64,000 bases of DNA, from the NCBI RefSeq assembly GCF_009858175.1, contig NZ_CP047393.1, positions 992,001 to 1,056,000 on the forward strand, read 5' to 3'. Of the stretch, positions 43,453 to 52,307 are shown piece after piece. Each line of letters opens with the position of its first letter. Position 1 is the first letter of the stretch. The notes under the pieces were generated by a model that made no database searches, was not told the DNA's origin, and worked only from the letters and a program-made list of their open reading frames with translations. The translations under genes were made by a program, and so were the position numbers. The stretch comes from Pontibacillus sp. HMF3514 (GTDB lineage: Bacteria; Bacillota; Bacilli; Bacillales; BH030062).

Positions 43453-45444
43453 ATGGGAAAGGTATATACCAAGTTGCTAGCCGGTGCCATGACAGCGGTT
43501 ATGGGGCTAGCTCCATTCACAGCTCAAGCAGCTGATGAAGGGAATGTGGAGGTTCAGCTTTTATTCATGAATGACCTTCATGGAAAAATTGACTATGAAT
43601 CTTCAGAAAAGGACGTAAATGGAGACGGAGTAGAGGATTCTGTTGGAGGCATGCCTTATCTTGCAACCTATCTTGAGCAACGAGAAGCAGAAAATGAAAA
43701 TACGCTTCTTCTTCATTCTGGGGACATGATTGGAGGCAGTCCTTTAGTAAGTGCATATTTTCAAGATGAGCCAACTATAGAAATCATGGAGGCAATGGGC
43801 TTTGATGTAGGTACATTAGGGAACCATGAATTCGACGAAGGTGTTGAGGAGATGCTTCGCATGATTAATGGTGGCGAGCATCCGGATGGCACTGAAGGCT
43901 ATGATGGCATGAACTTCCCAGTTGTTGCAGCAAATGTTCAGTATAAGGACACGAAAGATCTAGTGATTGATCCTTATACCATTGAAGAAATTGGCGGACA
44001 AAAAATTGGTTTTATTGGTGTTGTTACAACTGAAACACCGGAAATGATTATTAAAACAGGAAACGAAAATGTTGAATTCACTGATGAAGCAGAAGCCATT
44101 AACAAGTATGTTCCTGAATTACAAGCACAAGGCGTAGAAGCAATCGTTGTTTTAGCTCACAACCCAGCATTTCAAGAGGGAGAGACCATTACAGGTGACG
44201 CTGCTGAAATCGCGAAAAACACTGATGATGCGGTAGATGTGATTTTTGCTGGACACAATCACGTGTATAACAATGGTCTTGTAGACAACAAATTAATTGT
44301 ACAAGCACTAGATTATAGTCGTGCTTTTGCTGACGTAGATTTAGAGATTGATCCAGAAACAGGAGATATCGTGAAAAAGTCAGCAGAAATTGTAAATAAT
44401 ATTCGTGGAGATGTAGAGCCAGATCAAGAGGTTTCTGAGATTTTGAACAAATATCAAGAAAAAGTAAAAGAAGCAAAAGAAGAAGTTGTCGGTAATGCAG
44501 CTGTTAAGCTGGATGGCGGCTATGCTGCTCGCGGTGAAGTGGGAGACAATGCACTAGGTAACCTTATTGCTGATGGCATGGTTGAGGCAATGGATGCTGA
44601 TTTTGCGCTAATGAATGGTGGCGGAATTCGTGATGTGATTGACCAAGGTGAGATCACGTTCGGAGAGGTTTTCGCCGTTCAACCATTCGGTAACACACTA
44701 AATAAAGTTGAGCTTACAGGTAAAGACCTTCGCAAAGTGCTAAACGCACAGATTAGTGAAAAATATGGTCCAGACGTAAGTGTATCTGGTTTCTCTTACA
44801 CTTGGAATGGTAAAACAAATGAAGTTGTGAGCATGAAGCTACCTGATGGATCAGCTGTAAAGCCAAATGAAACATACACGGTTGTTGTAAACAACTATAT
44901 GTATGGTGCTGAAGATTATCGTTTAGCTGAACTTGGTGAAAACATGGTAGTAGGTCCAAACGACTTGGATGCAACGATCGAGTACATCCAATCCTTTGAT
45001 GAGCCGATTATCTATGAAGCGGAAGGCCGTATTTCTGAAGTAACGGCAAAAGCGGATGAGAATAACGGAAAAGATCAGTCTGATAAATCTGATGAAACTA
45101 CTTCTGATGAAACAACAGATTCAAAAGCAAACGATCATAAATACACGGTTAAATCAGGTGACACACTTGGCAAAATCGGTGCTAAATTCGGAGTAAGCTG
45201 GAAGAAGCTTGCCGAGTATAACAATATCGAAGACGTACGTAAGTTAATGTCTGGTCAAACGCTTTCGATCCCAGTTCCAGATGGCAATGCTGGCTATGAA
45301 GTGTACCTTGTTAAACAAGGCGATACAATCGGTAAAATTGCTGCAAAATATGATGTGAACTGGAAAGATCTAGCGAACTATAACAAGCTAGCCAACCCAC
45401 ACTTTATCTCAATCGGGCAAGAAATTAAAATTCCGAAGAACTAG
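43453..45444 (+). CDS. Secreted 5'-nucleotidase/metallophosphatase with two LysM domains
   Basis: 663 aa. Signal peptide (TKLLAGAMTAVMGLAPFTAQAA), a calcineurin-like phosphoesterase domain (LLFMNDLHGKI, HSGDMIGGSPL, LGNHEFDEGV, VFAGHNHVYNNG), a 5'-nucleotidase C-terminal domain (GNLIADGMVEA, MNGGGIRD, VQPFGNTL), a Ser/Thr/Asp linker, and two C-terminal LysM modules (YTVKSGDTLGKIGAKFGVSW and YLVKQGDTIGKIAAKYDVNW) that would hold it on peptidoglycan. Probably scavenges phosphate or nucleosides from external nucleotides. AAAGGGGAGAG lies before ATG 43453. Confidence 0.92.
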   Translation: MGKVYTKLLAGAMTAVMGLAPFTAQAADEGNVEVQLLFMNDLHGKIDYESSEKDVNGDGVEDSVGGMPYLATYLEQREAENENTLLLHSGDMIGGSPLVSAYFQDEPTIEIMEAMGFDVGTLGNHEFDEGVEEMLRMINGGEHPDGTEGYDGMNFPVVAANVQYKDTKDLVIDPYTIEEIGGQKIGFIGVVTTETPEMIIKTGNENVEFTDEAEAINKYVPELQAQGVEAIVVLAHNPAFQEGETITGDAAEIAKNTDDAVDVIFAGHNHVYNNGLVDNKLIVQALDYSRAFADVDLEIDPETGDIVKKSAEIVNNIRGDVEPDQEVSEILNKYQEKVKEAKEEVVGNAAVKLDGGYAARGEVGDNALGNLIADGMVEAMDADFALMNGGGIRDVIDQGEITFGEVFAVQPFGNTLNKVELTGKDLRKVLNAQISEKYGPDVSVSGFSYTWNGKTNEVVSMKLPDGSAVKPNETYTVVVNNYMYGAEDYRLAELGENMVVGPNDLDATIEYIQSFDEPIIYEAEGRISEVTAKADENNGKDQSDKSDETTSDETTDSKANDHKYTVKSGDTLGKIGAKFGVSWKKLAEYNNIEDVRKLMSGQTLSIPVPDGNAGYEVYLVKQGDTIGKIAAKYDVNWKDLANYNKLANPHFISIGQEIKIPKN

Positions 45445-45472
45445 TTTTAAAGGGGAAAATAATTGTTTTTAT

Positions 45473-45513
45473 AAAGGAGTACAAACGATAGATGTTTGTG
45501 CTCCTTTCTTTTT
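45473..45513 (+). terminator. Terminator of the nucleotidase gene
   Basis: AAAGGAG.ACAAAC / GTTTGT.CTCCTTT hairpin followed by CTTTTT. Confidence 0.85.
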
Positions 45514-45578
45514 GTGAAAGGTTAAAACTATTCCATTTGCATGGAAAGATTTTTTCAAAAAAGAAAAAATAAGAAATA

Positions 45579-45645
45579 TTGACACATTTATTATGTCGTC
45601 TGTATAATATAGTGCATATAATCCCGATAAAACAAATAGGAATTA
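45579..45645 (+). promoter_or_regulatory. Promoter and CymR-like box of the ABC operon
   Basis: TTGACA (45579-45584), 18-base spacer, TATAAT (45603-45608). Downstream, at 45619-45645, TAATCCCGAT..AACAAATAGGAATTA resembles the B. subtilis CymR sulfur-regulation box (TAA..C..A ... AT.GGAATT as I recall it), with one extra spacer base. It would act by roadblock after the start point. The assignment is tentative. Confidence 0.5.
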
Positions 45646-45666
45646 TCATAAAAGGACTGAAGCGAT

Positions 45667-46452
45667 ATGTATTTACACATAGATCAACTAGCTAAGACTT
45701 TTCCGCATGAAGAAAGCGGAACATGGGAGGTCTTTTCTGAAGTAGATCTTTCCATACAAGAAAATGAATTTGTCTCAATTCTCGGTCCATCTGGGTGTGG
45801 GAAATCTACACTTTTATCGATGGTAGCCGGCCTTGAGTCTATATCAGAAGGTTCTATCAAACTTGAACATGTAGATGTGAAAACACCTGGACCTGATCGT
45901 GGTATGGTGTTCCAACAGCCTGCTCTTTTTCCTTGGTTGAGTGTAATCGAGAACGTAAAGTTTCCATTAAAACACTTATCCAAACAGGAACAAGAGGAGC
46001 AAGCTACAAAGTATCTTCAGATGGTGCACTTAAGTCGCTTTAAGCAAGCCTATCCTCATGAATTATCCGGAGGTATGCAACAACGCGTGGCTATTGCGAG
46101 AGCACTAGCTATGGATCCCAAAGTTCTTTTGATGGATGAACCCTTTGGTGCTTTAGATGAGCAAACTCGACACATTTTACATGATGAATTGATGAAAATT
46201 TGGAAGGAAACCAAGAAAACTATATTATTTGTCACCCACAGTATCTCGGAAGCTATTAAACTCTCAGATCGTGTTGTTGTTATGGGCACGCGGCCTGGTC
46301 GTATTATTGCAGATATCCCAATTGATATATCCAGACCACGCCAACGAGATGATGAGAAGGTCATTGCAAAAGAACGAGAAGTCATGAATCTTCTCGAAGG
46401 TGAAATCAATAAAGTGTTGAAGGAAGAGTTGCAGTATGAAAATCGCGCTTAA
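45667..46452 (+). CDS. NitT/TauT-type ABC transporter, ATP-binding protein
   Basis: 261-aa cytosolic ATPase with Walker A GPSGCGKST, signature LSGGMQQR, Walker B VLLMDEPFGALD, and switch His in TILFVTHSISEA, closest in style to SsuB/TauB/NrtD ATPases for sulfonates, taurine, nitrate or pyrimidine precursors. AAAGGACTGAAG precedes ATG 45667. The permease gene overlaps it by 17 bases. The sulfur-type operator in front makes organosulfur compounds a reasonable but unproven substrate. Confidence 0.9.
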   Translation: MYLHIDQLAKTFPHEESGTWEVFSEVDLSIQENEFVSILGPSGCGKSTLLSMVAGLESISEGSIKLEHVDVKTPGPDRGMVFQQPALFPWLSVIENVKFPLKHLSKQEQEEQATKYLQMVHLSRFKQAYPHELSGGMQQRVAIARALAMDPKVLLMDEPFGALDEQTRHILHDELMKIWKETKKTILFVTHSISEAIKLSDRVVVMGTRPGRIIADIPIDISRPRQRDDEKVIAKEREVMNLLEGEINKVLKEELQYENRA

Positions 46453-47194
46453 ACGGATTGTATTCCTTGCCGCTGTGGTAGGGATTTGGCAAATAGTATT
46501 TTCTTTAGGTCTATATCCAGAAATAGCATTCCCTTCACCTGTAGAGGTTTATCATGCGATGGTCGGAGGGTTTCAAGATGGCACTTTAACAAAAGCCATT
46601 TTGAATAGTTTTAAACATATCCTCATTGGTCTACCGATAGCTATAGCGATCGGTACATTAATTGGAGTTTTGTTGGCAAAATCTCGTAATGCTGATGAAA
46701 CGGTAGGAATGTATTTAGTATCGCTTCAGTCTATTCCTAGTATTGTTTGGGTTCCGTTAGCTATTTTGTTGTTTGGCTTTAATGAAACAGCGGTGTATTT
46801 CGTTATCGTAATGGGCGGTACATTTGTGATGGCTCTTAATGTACGCACGGCCCTTATAAGTGTACCTAGTCAAATGATTCAAGCTGCAAGAACCATGGGG
46901 GTAAAAGGGCTGAAGTTATTTTTTAAAATTGAAATTCCAGCTAGTCTTCCCCATTTTGTTACTGGACTTCGCCTTGCTTGGGCCTTTGGATGGCGCGCAT
47001 TAATGGCAGGAGAGTTGCTTACTAATGGTCCAGGTCTGGGATACTCAATTAGATATGCCATGGACTTTGCTGTGATGGAAACGGTAGTCGCAATTATCAT
47101 CATCATTGGTTTTATTGGAGCCGTTATTGATCAGCTAGTCTTTTCAAAAATAGAACGATCCGTCATGAAACGATGGGGACTATTAAAAAATTAA
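46436..47194 (+). CDS. NitT/TauT-type ABC transporter, permease
   Basis: 252-aa membrane protein of the BPD_transp_1 family, about six helices. N-terminal VFLAAVVGIWQIVFSLGLYPEIAFPSPVEV is typical of SsuC/TauC, and the EAA-type coupling loop is AARTMGVKGLKLFFKIEIPASLP. Start ATG 46436 lies inside the ATPase gene behind AAGGAAGAG, indicating translational coupling. The receptor gene follows 13 bases later. Confidence 0.9.
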   Translation: MKIALKRIVFLAAVVGIWQIVFSLGLYPEIAFPSPVEVYHAMVGGFQDGTLTKAILNSFKHILIGLPIAIAIGTLIGVLLAKSRNADETVGMYLVSLQSIPSIVWVPLAILLFGFNETAVYFVIVMGGTFVMALNVRTALISVPSQMIQAARTMGVKGLKLFFKIEIPASLPHFVTGLRLAWAFGWRALMAGELLTNGPGLGYSIRYAMDFAVMETVVAIIIIIGFIGAVIDQLVFSKIERSVMKRWGLLKN

Positions 47195-47207
47195 TGAGGT
47201 GAATTTG

Positions 47208-48200
47208 ATGAAAAAAATACTTATGACAGCGGGAATGCTTTTGCTAAGTCTAGCATTAGTTGCATGCGGAAACACAGGTCAATCGAAATCAACGGACGAA
47301 ATCACAATTGGTTATTTTCCGAACATTAACCACGTAGCTGGAATGGTCGCTGAAGAGAAGAAGATGTATGAAGAAACCCTCCCAGATGGAACAAAAGTGA
47401 ACTACAAGTACTTTCCGGATGGATCAGCTTTTATGACGGCTATTGAAACAGGAGAGATTCAAGGTGGCCTTGTTGGACCAGGGCCAGCAATGAACCACTT
47501 TACTAGTGGAGCCAAAATAAACGTCGTTGCAGCAGGTTCAACGGGTGGAACGGTAATCATGGCACGAAAAGGTGCAGGAATTGATTCCGTTGAAGATATT
47601 AAAGGCAAAACCTTTATTTCCCCACGAGTTGGGTGCACACACGATGTTCAGTTTGAAACGCTTATGATGCGTGAATTCGGTATGAAGTCAGATCGTCTAG
47701 ACGGAAGCTTAAAGCACGTTACGGGTAAGCCAGCAACTTATGCCCAACAGTTCGCACAAGGTCAGGTTGATATAGCTACAGTACCAGAACCATGGGCTTC
47801 TAAAATTGAAGAGGATGGTTACGGTAAAGTATTGATCGACACGAAAAACGTGGCATTTGGTGAAACTCTACCAGCAGCTGTGTTCGTAACATCATCAGAC
47901 TTAGTGAAAAACAATAAAGACCTTGTACAAAACATTGTAGACGCTCACAAGGAAGCGACAGAATTTATCCAAAACAACCCAGAAGAAGCAAAACAAATCG
48001 CTATTAAAAAGATCAAAGACATTACGAATCAAGAACTTTCTAAATCGGTAATTGATAATGCTTGGAATCGCATCGACTTCACTTATCAGGTAAAAGAATC
48101 AACTCTTCAAGCTTTTGCAAATGCATCACATGAGCTAAAGTTCTTGAAGGAACAGCCTGATTTGAGTGGGTTAGTAGATCGTAGTTTTATAGAGGAATAA
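47208..48200 (+). CDS. NitT/TauT-type ABC transporter, substrate-binding lipoprotein
   Basis: 330 aa. Lipoprotein signal KKILMTAGMLLLSLALVAC (lipobox LVAC) and an NMT1/SsuA-like periplasmic-binding fold: ITIGYFPNINHVAGMVAEEKKMY, GLVGPGPAMNHF, ISPRVGCTHDVQFETLM, VDIATVPEPWASKI. The frame opens at GTG 47199, but GAGGT spacing and the signal peptide favour ATG 47208. Ligand uncertain: sulfonates or another small anion or heterocycle. Its terminator separates it from the cobalamin riboswitch. Confidence 0.9.
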   Translation: MKKILMTAGMLLLSLALVACGNTGQSKSTDEITIGYFPNINHVAGMVAEEKKMYEETLPDGTKVNYKYFPDGSAFMTAIETGEIQGGLVGPGPAMNHFTSGAKINVVAAGSTGGTVIMARKGAGIDSVEDIKGKTFISPRVGCTHDVQFETLMMREFGMKSDRLDGSLKHVTGKPATYAQQFAQGQVDIATVPEPWASKIEEDGYGKVLIDTKNVAFGETLPAAVFVTSSDLVKNNKDLVQNIVDAHKEATEFIQNNPEEAKQIAIKKIKDITNQELSKSVIDNAWNRIDFTYQVKESTLQAFANASHELKFLKEQPDLSGLVDRSFIEE

Positions 48201-48205
48201 TATGG

Positions 48206-48238
48206 AGAACAGCAGCTTTCGGGTTGCTGTTCTTTTTT
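48206..48238 (+). terminator. Terminator of the ABC operon
   Basis: AGAACAGCAGC / GGTTGCTGTTCT hairpin followed by T6. Confidence 0.88.
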
Positions 48239-48249
48239 AAGGAAAATGA

Positions 48250-48447
48250 TATACTAGAAAAAAGTGAATATAACACTGCCTGATGGTGACTTTTGAATAA
48301 AGTTGAAAAGGGAAGCTGGTGCGAATCCAGCGCGGTCCCGCCACTGTAATGACGAGATCTGTCTTGATTACCACTGTTTAAATGAAACGGGAAGGGAAGA
48401 CGGATCTATGACTCAAAGCCAGGAGACCTGCCATGAGGAAGAACATC
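48250..48447 (+). ncRNA. Adenosylcobalamin riboswitch with its own -10 box
   Basis: The B12 element core is clear: GGGAAGCTGGTGCGAATCC, then AGCGCGGTCCCGCCACTGTA, and the B12 box AGCCAGGAGACCTGCC (48417-48432), in canonical order and spacing, followed by a candidate kissing-loop partner. A TATACT -10 (48250-48255) just upstream suggests independent initiation, though no good -35 is seen. The next gene encodes an acyl-CoA thioesterase, not a known B12-regulated function. Confidence 0.93.
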
Positions 48448-48486
48448 ATTTCCTACGGGAGATAGGAGGGTGTTACGTTAATCGTG

Positions 48487-48560
48487 TACTCATGAACCAT
48501 GAGTGTATTTCGTGATGAATGTAACCTAAGCATCTTCTCTTTGGAGGAGGTGCTTTTTTT
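48487..48560 (+). terminator. Expression platform of the cobalamin riboswitch
   Basis: A first hairpin ACTCATG-AAC-CATGAGT (48488-48504), then AAGCATCTTCT / AGGAGGTGCTT (48528-48554) followed by seven T. The T-run ends about 13 bases before the thioesterase RBS AAGGAGG, as expected for a transcription-attenuation switch. Confidence 0.85.
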
Positions 48561-48587
48561 AGTGGACTAGGATAAGGAGGATAATGA

Positions 48588-49058
48588 ATGGAAACCAGAA
48601 CGTGTGCACATTCCAAAACTGTTCAAACAAGGTTGGTATTACCGCCTGATACCAATCATTTAGACTCTATTTTTGGCGGCAAAATTTTAGCCTATATCGA
48701 TGAGATTGCGGCACTGACAGCAATGAAGCATTCGAACAGTGCCGTCGTAACCGCATCTATTGATTCAGTAGATTTTTTATCTTCTGCAAAAGTAGGGGAT
48801 TCCCTCACGTCAGAAGCATTTGTTACCTATACCGGAAAAAGTTCGATGGAGGTATATGTTAGAGTGACAGCTCATAACTTGTTGGAAAATGAGCAAACAC
48901 TTACAACTGAATCTTTTTTGACTATGGTGGCAGTTGATGAGAATGGAAAGCCAAAACCTGTGCCGAGTGTTGTACCTGAAACAAATGAAGAAAAACGTTT
49001 ATTTGAAACAGCCCCAGATCGAAAAGAAAATCGAAAGAAGCGGGCAATGATTAGGTAG
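48588..49058 (+). CDS. Acyl-CoA thioesterase (hotdog fold, YkhA-like)
   Basis: 156-aa cytosolic thioesterase hydrolysing acyl-CoA. The hotdog signature is VLPPDTNHLDSIFGGKILAYIDEIAALTAMKHS (about 18-50; catalytic Asn/Asp region), then VDFLSSAKVGDSLTSEAFVTYTGKSSMEV. The C-terminal tail is basic. AAGGAGG eight bases before ATG 48588 fixes the start. It lies directly behind the terminator of a cobalamin riboswitch with nothing between, so its transcription is probably B12-responsive. It is followed by trhO after 185 bases. Confidence 0.88.
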   Translation: METRTCAHSKTVQTRLVLPPDTNHLDSIFGGKILAYIDEIAALTAMKHSNSAVVTASIDSVDFLSSAKVGDSLTSEAFVTYTGKSSMEVYVRVTAHNLLENEQTLTTESFLTMVAVDENGKPKPVPSVVPETNEEKRLFETAPDRKENRKKRAMIR

Positions 49059-49194
49059 TTTTGAATGAATAATTTGACAGAATTTCGAATTTTAATCAAT
49101 AAGGCCAGATCAACTTGACGCCATTCATCATCCCAATTAAAATATAGTGTTGTAGTATATAGATGAATAAGGTTATATCGATGAATTACTCATC

Positions 49195-49232
49195 AGCCTA
49201 ATTTTTGTATCCTGCAAATATAAAAAGATAGG
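49195..49232 (+). promoter_or_regulatory. Leader block conserved in front of both trhO copies
   Basis: AGCCTAATTTTTGTATC, then AAATATAAAAAGATAGGTGG, ends at the RBS. The same two blocks precede the second trhO at 57993-58032. Identity extends well beyond the RBS, so it was either duplicated with the gene or kept for regulation. Confidence 0.6.
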
Positions 49233-49243
49233 TGGAATACAAC

Positions 49244-50215
49244 ATGTCACAAAAAGAGTATCGAGTATTATTGTATTACCAATATGTAACGATTGAGGAT
49301 CCAGAAACGTTCGCTCAAGAACATTTGGCTTTCTGTAATGAACTTGGATTAAAAGGCCGTATTTTGGTAGCGAATGAAGGAATCAACGGAACGGTTTCCG
49401 GTACGGTTGAGCAAACGCAGAAATATATGGATGCAATGCATAACGATCCGAAGTTTGAAGATATGCCGTTTAAGATCGATGAAGCGGATGGTCATGCATT
49501 TAAGAAAATGCACTGCCGTCCACGTCCGGAGCTTGTTACGCTTCGCTTAGAAGATGACATTAACCCACATGATCTAACAGGCGAGTATCTAGAACCAAAA
49601 GAATTCTATAAACGTATGCAAGATGAAAATACAATTATTTTAGATGCCCGTAACGATTATGAATATGATCTAGGCCATTTCCGCGGTGCTATTCGCCCAG
49701 ACGTTCGCACGTTCCGTGATCTGCCAGATTGGGTCCGTGAAAATAAAGATCAATTAGAAGGAAAACAAATCCTAACGTACTGCACAGGCGGTATCCGTTG
49801 CGAGAAATTCTCTGGCTGGTTGAAAAAAGAAGGCTTCGAAAATGTAGGTCAGCTACATGGTGGAATCGCAACGTACGGTAAAGACGAAGAAGTTCAAGGC
49901 CAACTGTGGGACGGTCAAATGTACGTATTTGACGAGCGCATTTCCGTACCCGTAAACCAGGTGGAGCACGTGGTTGTCGGAAAGGATTACTTTGACGGCG
50001 AACCATGCGAACGCTACGTAAACTGTGCTGAACCAAGCTGTAACAAACAAATCATCTGCTCTGAAGAAAACGAGCATAAATATATGCGCGGCTGCACACA
50101 CGAATGCCGCACAAGCGAGCGCAACCGTTACGTTGAAGAACACGGACTAACGGAAGAAGAAGTACAAGAGCGCTTGAAACGAATTGAAGAAGAAGATGGC
50201 GTGAAAACGTCATAA
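49244..50215 (+). CDS. trhO: tRNA uridine(34) hydroxylase TrhO, copy 1
   Basis: Rhodanese-domain oxygenase making 5-hydroxyuridine at tRNA wobble position 34 (323 aa). N-terminal YbfQ/YceA-type domain ([36 protein letters not shown]), then the rhodanese domain with the active-site loop [15 protein letters not shown] (Cys near residue 182), and a C-terminal Cys-rich segment. The frame opens at GTG 49232; ATG 49244 is chosen from AGGTGG spacing. A second copy at 58039 is highly similar along the whole length. A terminator and a 21-nt repeat array follow. Confidence 0.93.
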   Translation: MSQKEYRVLLYYQYVTIEDPETFAQEHLAFCNELGLKGRILVANEGINGTVSGTVEQTQKYMDAMHNDPKFEDMPFKIDEADGHAFKKMHCRPRPELVTLRLEDDINPHDLTGEYLEPKEFYKRMQDENTIILDARNDYEYDLGHFRGAIRPDVRTFRDLPDWVRENKDQLEGKQILTYCTGGIRCEKFSGWLKKEGFENVGQLHGGIATYGKDEEVQGQLWDGQMYVFDERISVPVNQVEHVVVGKDYFDGEPCERYVNCAEPSCNKQIICSEENEHKYMRGCTHECRTSERNRYVEEHGLTEEEVQERLKRIEEEDGVKTS

Positions 50216-50225
50216 TGATATTATG

Positions 50226-50268
50226 AACTGCCCAGTGAGGAGAGGATCCTTGCTGGGTAGTTTTTTTG
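50226..50268 (+). terminator. Terminator of trhO copy 1
   Basis: AACTGCCCAG / CTGGGTAGTT hairpin with T7, immediately before the repeat array. Confidence 0.85.
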
Positions 50269-50270
50269 TG

Positions 50271-50698
50271 GAAAGAGAATTCCACGCCCAGGAAGGAGAA
50301 TCCCACGCCCAGGAAGGATAATCCCACGCCCGGGAGGGAGAATCCCACGCCCGGGAGGGAGAATCCCACGCCCGGGAGGGAGAATTCCACGCCCAGGAAG
50401 GAGAATCCCACGCCCGGGAGGGAGAATTCCACGCCCAGGAAGGAGAATCCCACGCCCAGAAAGGAGAATCCCACGCCCGGGAAAGAGAATCCCATGCCCA
50501 GGAAGGAGAATCCCACGCTCAAGAAGGAGAATCCCACGCCTGGGAAGGAGAATCCCAAGCTAAGGAAGGAGAATCCCACGCCCAGGAAGGAGAATCCCAC
50601 GCCCGGGAGGGAGAATCCCACGCCCGGGAAAGAGAATCCTACGCTCAGGAAGGAGAATCCCACGCTCAAGAAGGAGAATCCCCCGCTCAAAAAAAGAG
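50271..50698 (+). repeat. 21-nt tandem repeat, about 20 units
   Basis: Units GAGAATCCCACGCCCAGGAAG with variants (CGGGAGG, CGGGAAA, CTCAAGAAG). Because 21 is a multiple of 3, all frames stay open and produce spurious heptapeptide ORFs on both strands. The array fills the space between the trhO terminator and the abgT terminator. Confidence 0.93.
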
Positions 50699-50726
50699 AA
50701 AACCAAGGCCAAGCCTTGGTTTTCTC
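50690..50726 (-). terminator. Terminator of abgT
   Basis: GAGAAAACCAAGGC / GCCTTGGTTTTCTC hairpin. The A-run at its left is a T-run for the leftward transcript. Confidence 0.88.
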
Positions 50727-50736
50727 CTCACAAAAT

Positions 50737-52287
50737 CTATTTATTCAAATACATATCAACACCAGGTCCTACCGGAATCCCTAGCAATGCAAACCCAAGC
50801 AATAGCACGATCCATACACTCAAGAACGCAATACTATAAGGAAGCATTAATGAAATCAGTGTACCCAGCCCAGCTTTTTTATCGTATTCCTTCATAAAGG
50901 CTAGCACGATAATGATATATGGGTTCATTGGTGTGATGATGTTCGTTGATGAATCCGCAATACGGTATGCTGCCTGAACGAAAGCAGGGTGGAAATCCAT
51001 GAAATAGAACATCTTTAGGAAGATTGGAGCTTCTAATGCCCATTGTGCGGAACCACTAAAGACTAGTAGGTTCATCAGCGCAGTTAGGAACACAAATCCT
51101 AAAATAATAATGATCCCATTGAGTTCGAGACCACCAAGGAAGTTCGCACCACTAACAGCAATCCAAGTCCCAATGTTTGTCCAATCAAAATAAGCGATAA
51201 ACTGTGCTGCAGCGAAGATCAGGACGATAAAGCCTGACATGTCCTTCATTGCTTCGCCCATGTATTTCGATACATCAGCAGGTGAATTAATTTTGCTTAC
51301 CGTTACACCATATGCCACACCGATAACGATGAAGAAAATTAAAATAATTGGCACAATTCCATCTAAGAATGGAGAAGGGATAATGCCACCTTCATCGTTA
51401 CGAAGGGGAGACCCAGGCCAAGCTAGAGCAATGCCAAGTAGAGCAACATAACCTAAACCAGCTAGAAATGCATTGCGGAAACCACGTTTCTCAACAAAAG
51501 ATGTCTGTTCAAGTTCACCTTTTGCATCACCTTCATAGTTTCCTAGTCGCGGCTCAACAATTTTATCTGTAACAAGTGCACCTGTAACAGAAAGTACAAC
51601 TACAGAAACAACCATGAAGTACCAGTTATCTACTGGAGTTACAACAATGTCAGCATTCGGAATGCTTTGCATAACTTCTGTTGAAATCCCGGAAAGTAAT
51701 GCGTCTGTACCTGCAATAATAACGTTCGCTGTAAAACCAGATCCAACTCCGGCGAAACCTGCTGCTAAACCAGCTAATGGGTGACGTCCTATTGTGTAAA
51801 AGACCATCGCCGCAAGAGGAGGAATGATTACGAATGCTGCGTCTGAAGCTAAGTTACCTAAAATACCTGTGAAAATAATCGCGTATGTTGTTAATGCTTT
51901 AGGAGCTTTTAAAATGGTACTCTTAATCGCTGTTTCAAGCAATCCAACTTTATCTGCGATACCAATACCAAGCATCATAGCCAAGACAAGTCCGAGCGGC
52001 TTAAATCCAGTGAAGTTCTCGAGCATCGACGTTAACATGTAGCGTAATCCTTCACCTGACATTAAGCTTTTAATCGGAATTTCTTCACCTGTCCCTGGCT
52101 GAACAACGGTTACTCCAAGACTTGATACAAACCACGACAAAAGAATCGTGAATAATGCCAAATACACAAACAACATAAATGGGTCTGGAAGCTTATTCCC
52201 CACTCTCTCAATTCCATTTAAAAACTTGGATAAACCTTTGTTCGACTTTTCGTTTACTTCTGGTTCCAATTTCATACTTGGCTCCAT
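50737..52287 (-). CDS. abgT: AbgT-family transporter
   Basis: 516-aa polytopic membrane protein of the AbgT family (p-aminobenzoyl-glutamate uptake in E. coli; some members export sulfonamides). Typical segments: NGIERVGNKLPDPFMLFVYLALFTILLSW, KPLGLVLAMMLGIGIADKVGLLE, GFAGVGSGFTANVIIAGTDALLSG, AYRIADSSTNIITPMNPYIIIVLAF. The frame opens at GTG 52296; AAAGGGTG selects ATG 52287. It is the last gene of a leftward cluster with M20 peptidases, fitting uptake of an acylated amino acid or peptide-like substrate. Its leader carries the same palindrome as the cluster promoter. Confidence 0.9.
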   Translation of the reverse strand: MEPSMKLEPEVNEKSNKGLSKFLNGIERVGNKLPDPFMLFVYLALFTILLSWFVSSLGVTVVQPGTGEEIPIKSLMSGEGLRYMLTSMLENFTGFKPLGLVLAMMLGIGIADKVGLLETAIKSTILKAPKALTTYAIIFTGILGNLASDAAFVIIPPLAAMVFYTIGRHPLAGLAAGFAGVGSGFTANVIIAGTDALLSGISTEVMQSIPNADIVVTPVDNWYFMVVSVVVLSVTGALVTDKIVEPRLGNYEGDAKGELEQTSFVEKRGFRNAFLAGLGYVALLGIALAWPGSPLRNDEGGIIPSPFLDGIVPIILIFFIVIGVAYGVTVSKINSPADVSKYMGEAMKDMSGFIVLIFAAAQFIAYFDWTNIGTWIAVSGANFLGGLELNGIIIILGFVFLTALMNLLVFSGSAQWALEAPIFLKMFYFMDFHPAFVQAAYRIADSSTNIITPMNPYIIIVLAFMKEYDKKAGLGTLISLMLPYSIAFLSVWIVLLLGFALLGIPVGPGVDMYLNK

Positions 52288-52307
52288 CCTATTCACCCTT
52301 TCGTTTT

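Noticed and set aside
48303-48515. 70-aa ORF
   Set aside because: It lies wholly within the cobalamin riboswitch and its expression platform.
50052-50784. Long ORFs on both strands over the 50.3-kb array (heptapeptide ENPTPRK / GVGFSFL repeats)
   Set aside because: They arise because a 21-nt repeat never introduces stops; no RBS, and the frames overlap trhO and abgT ends.
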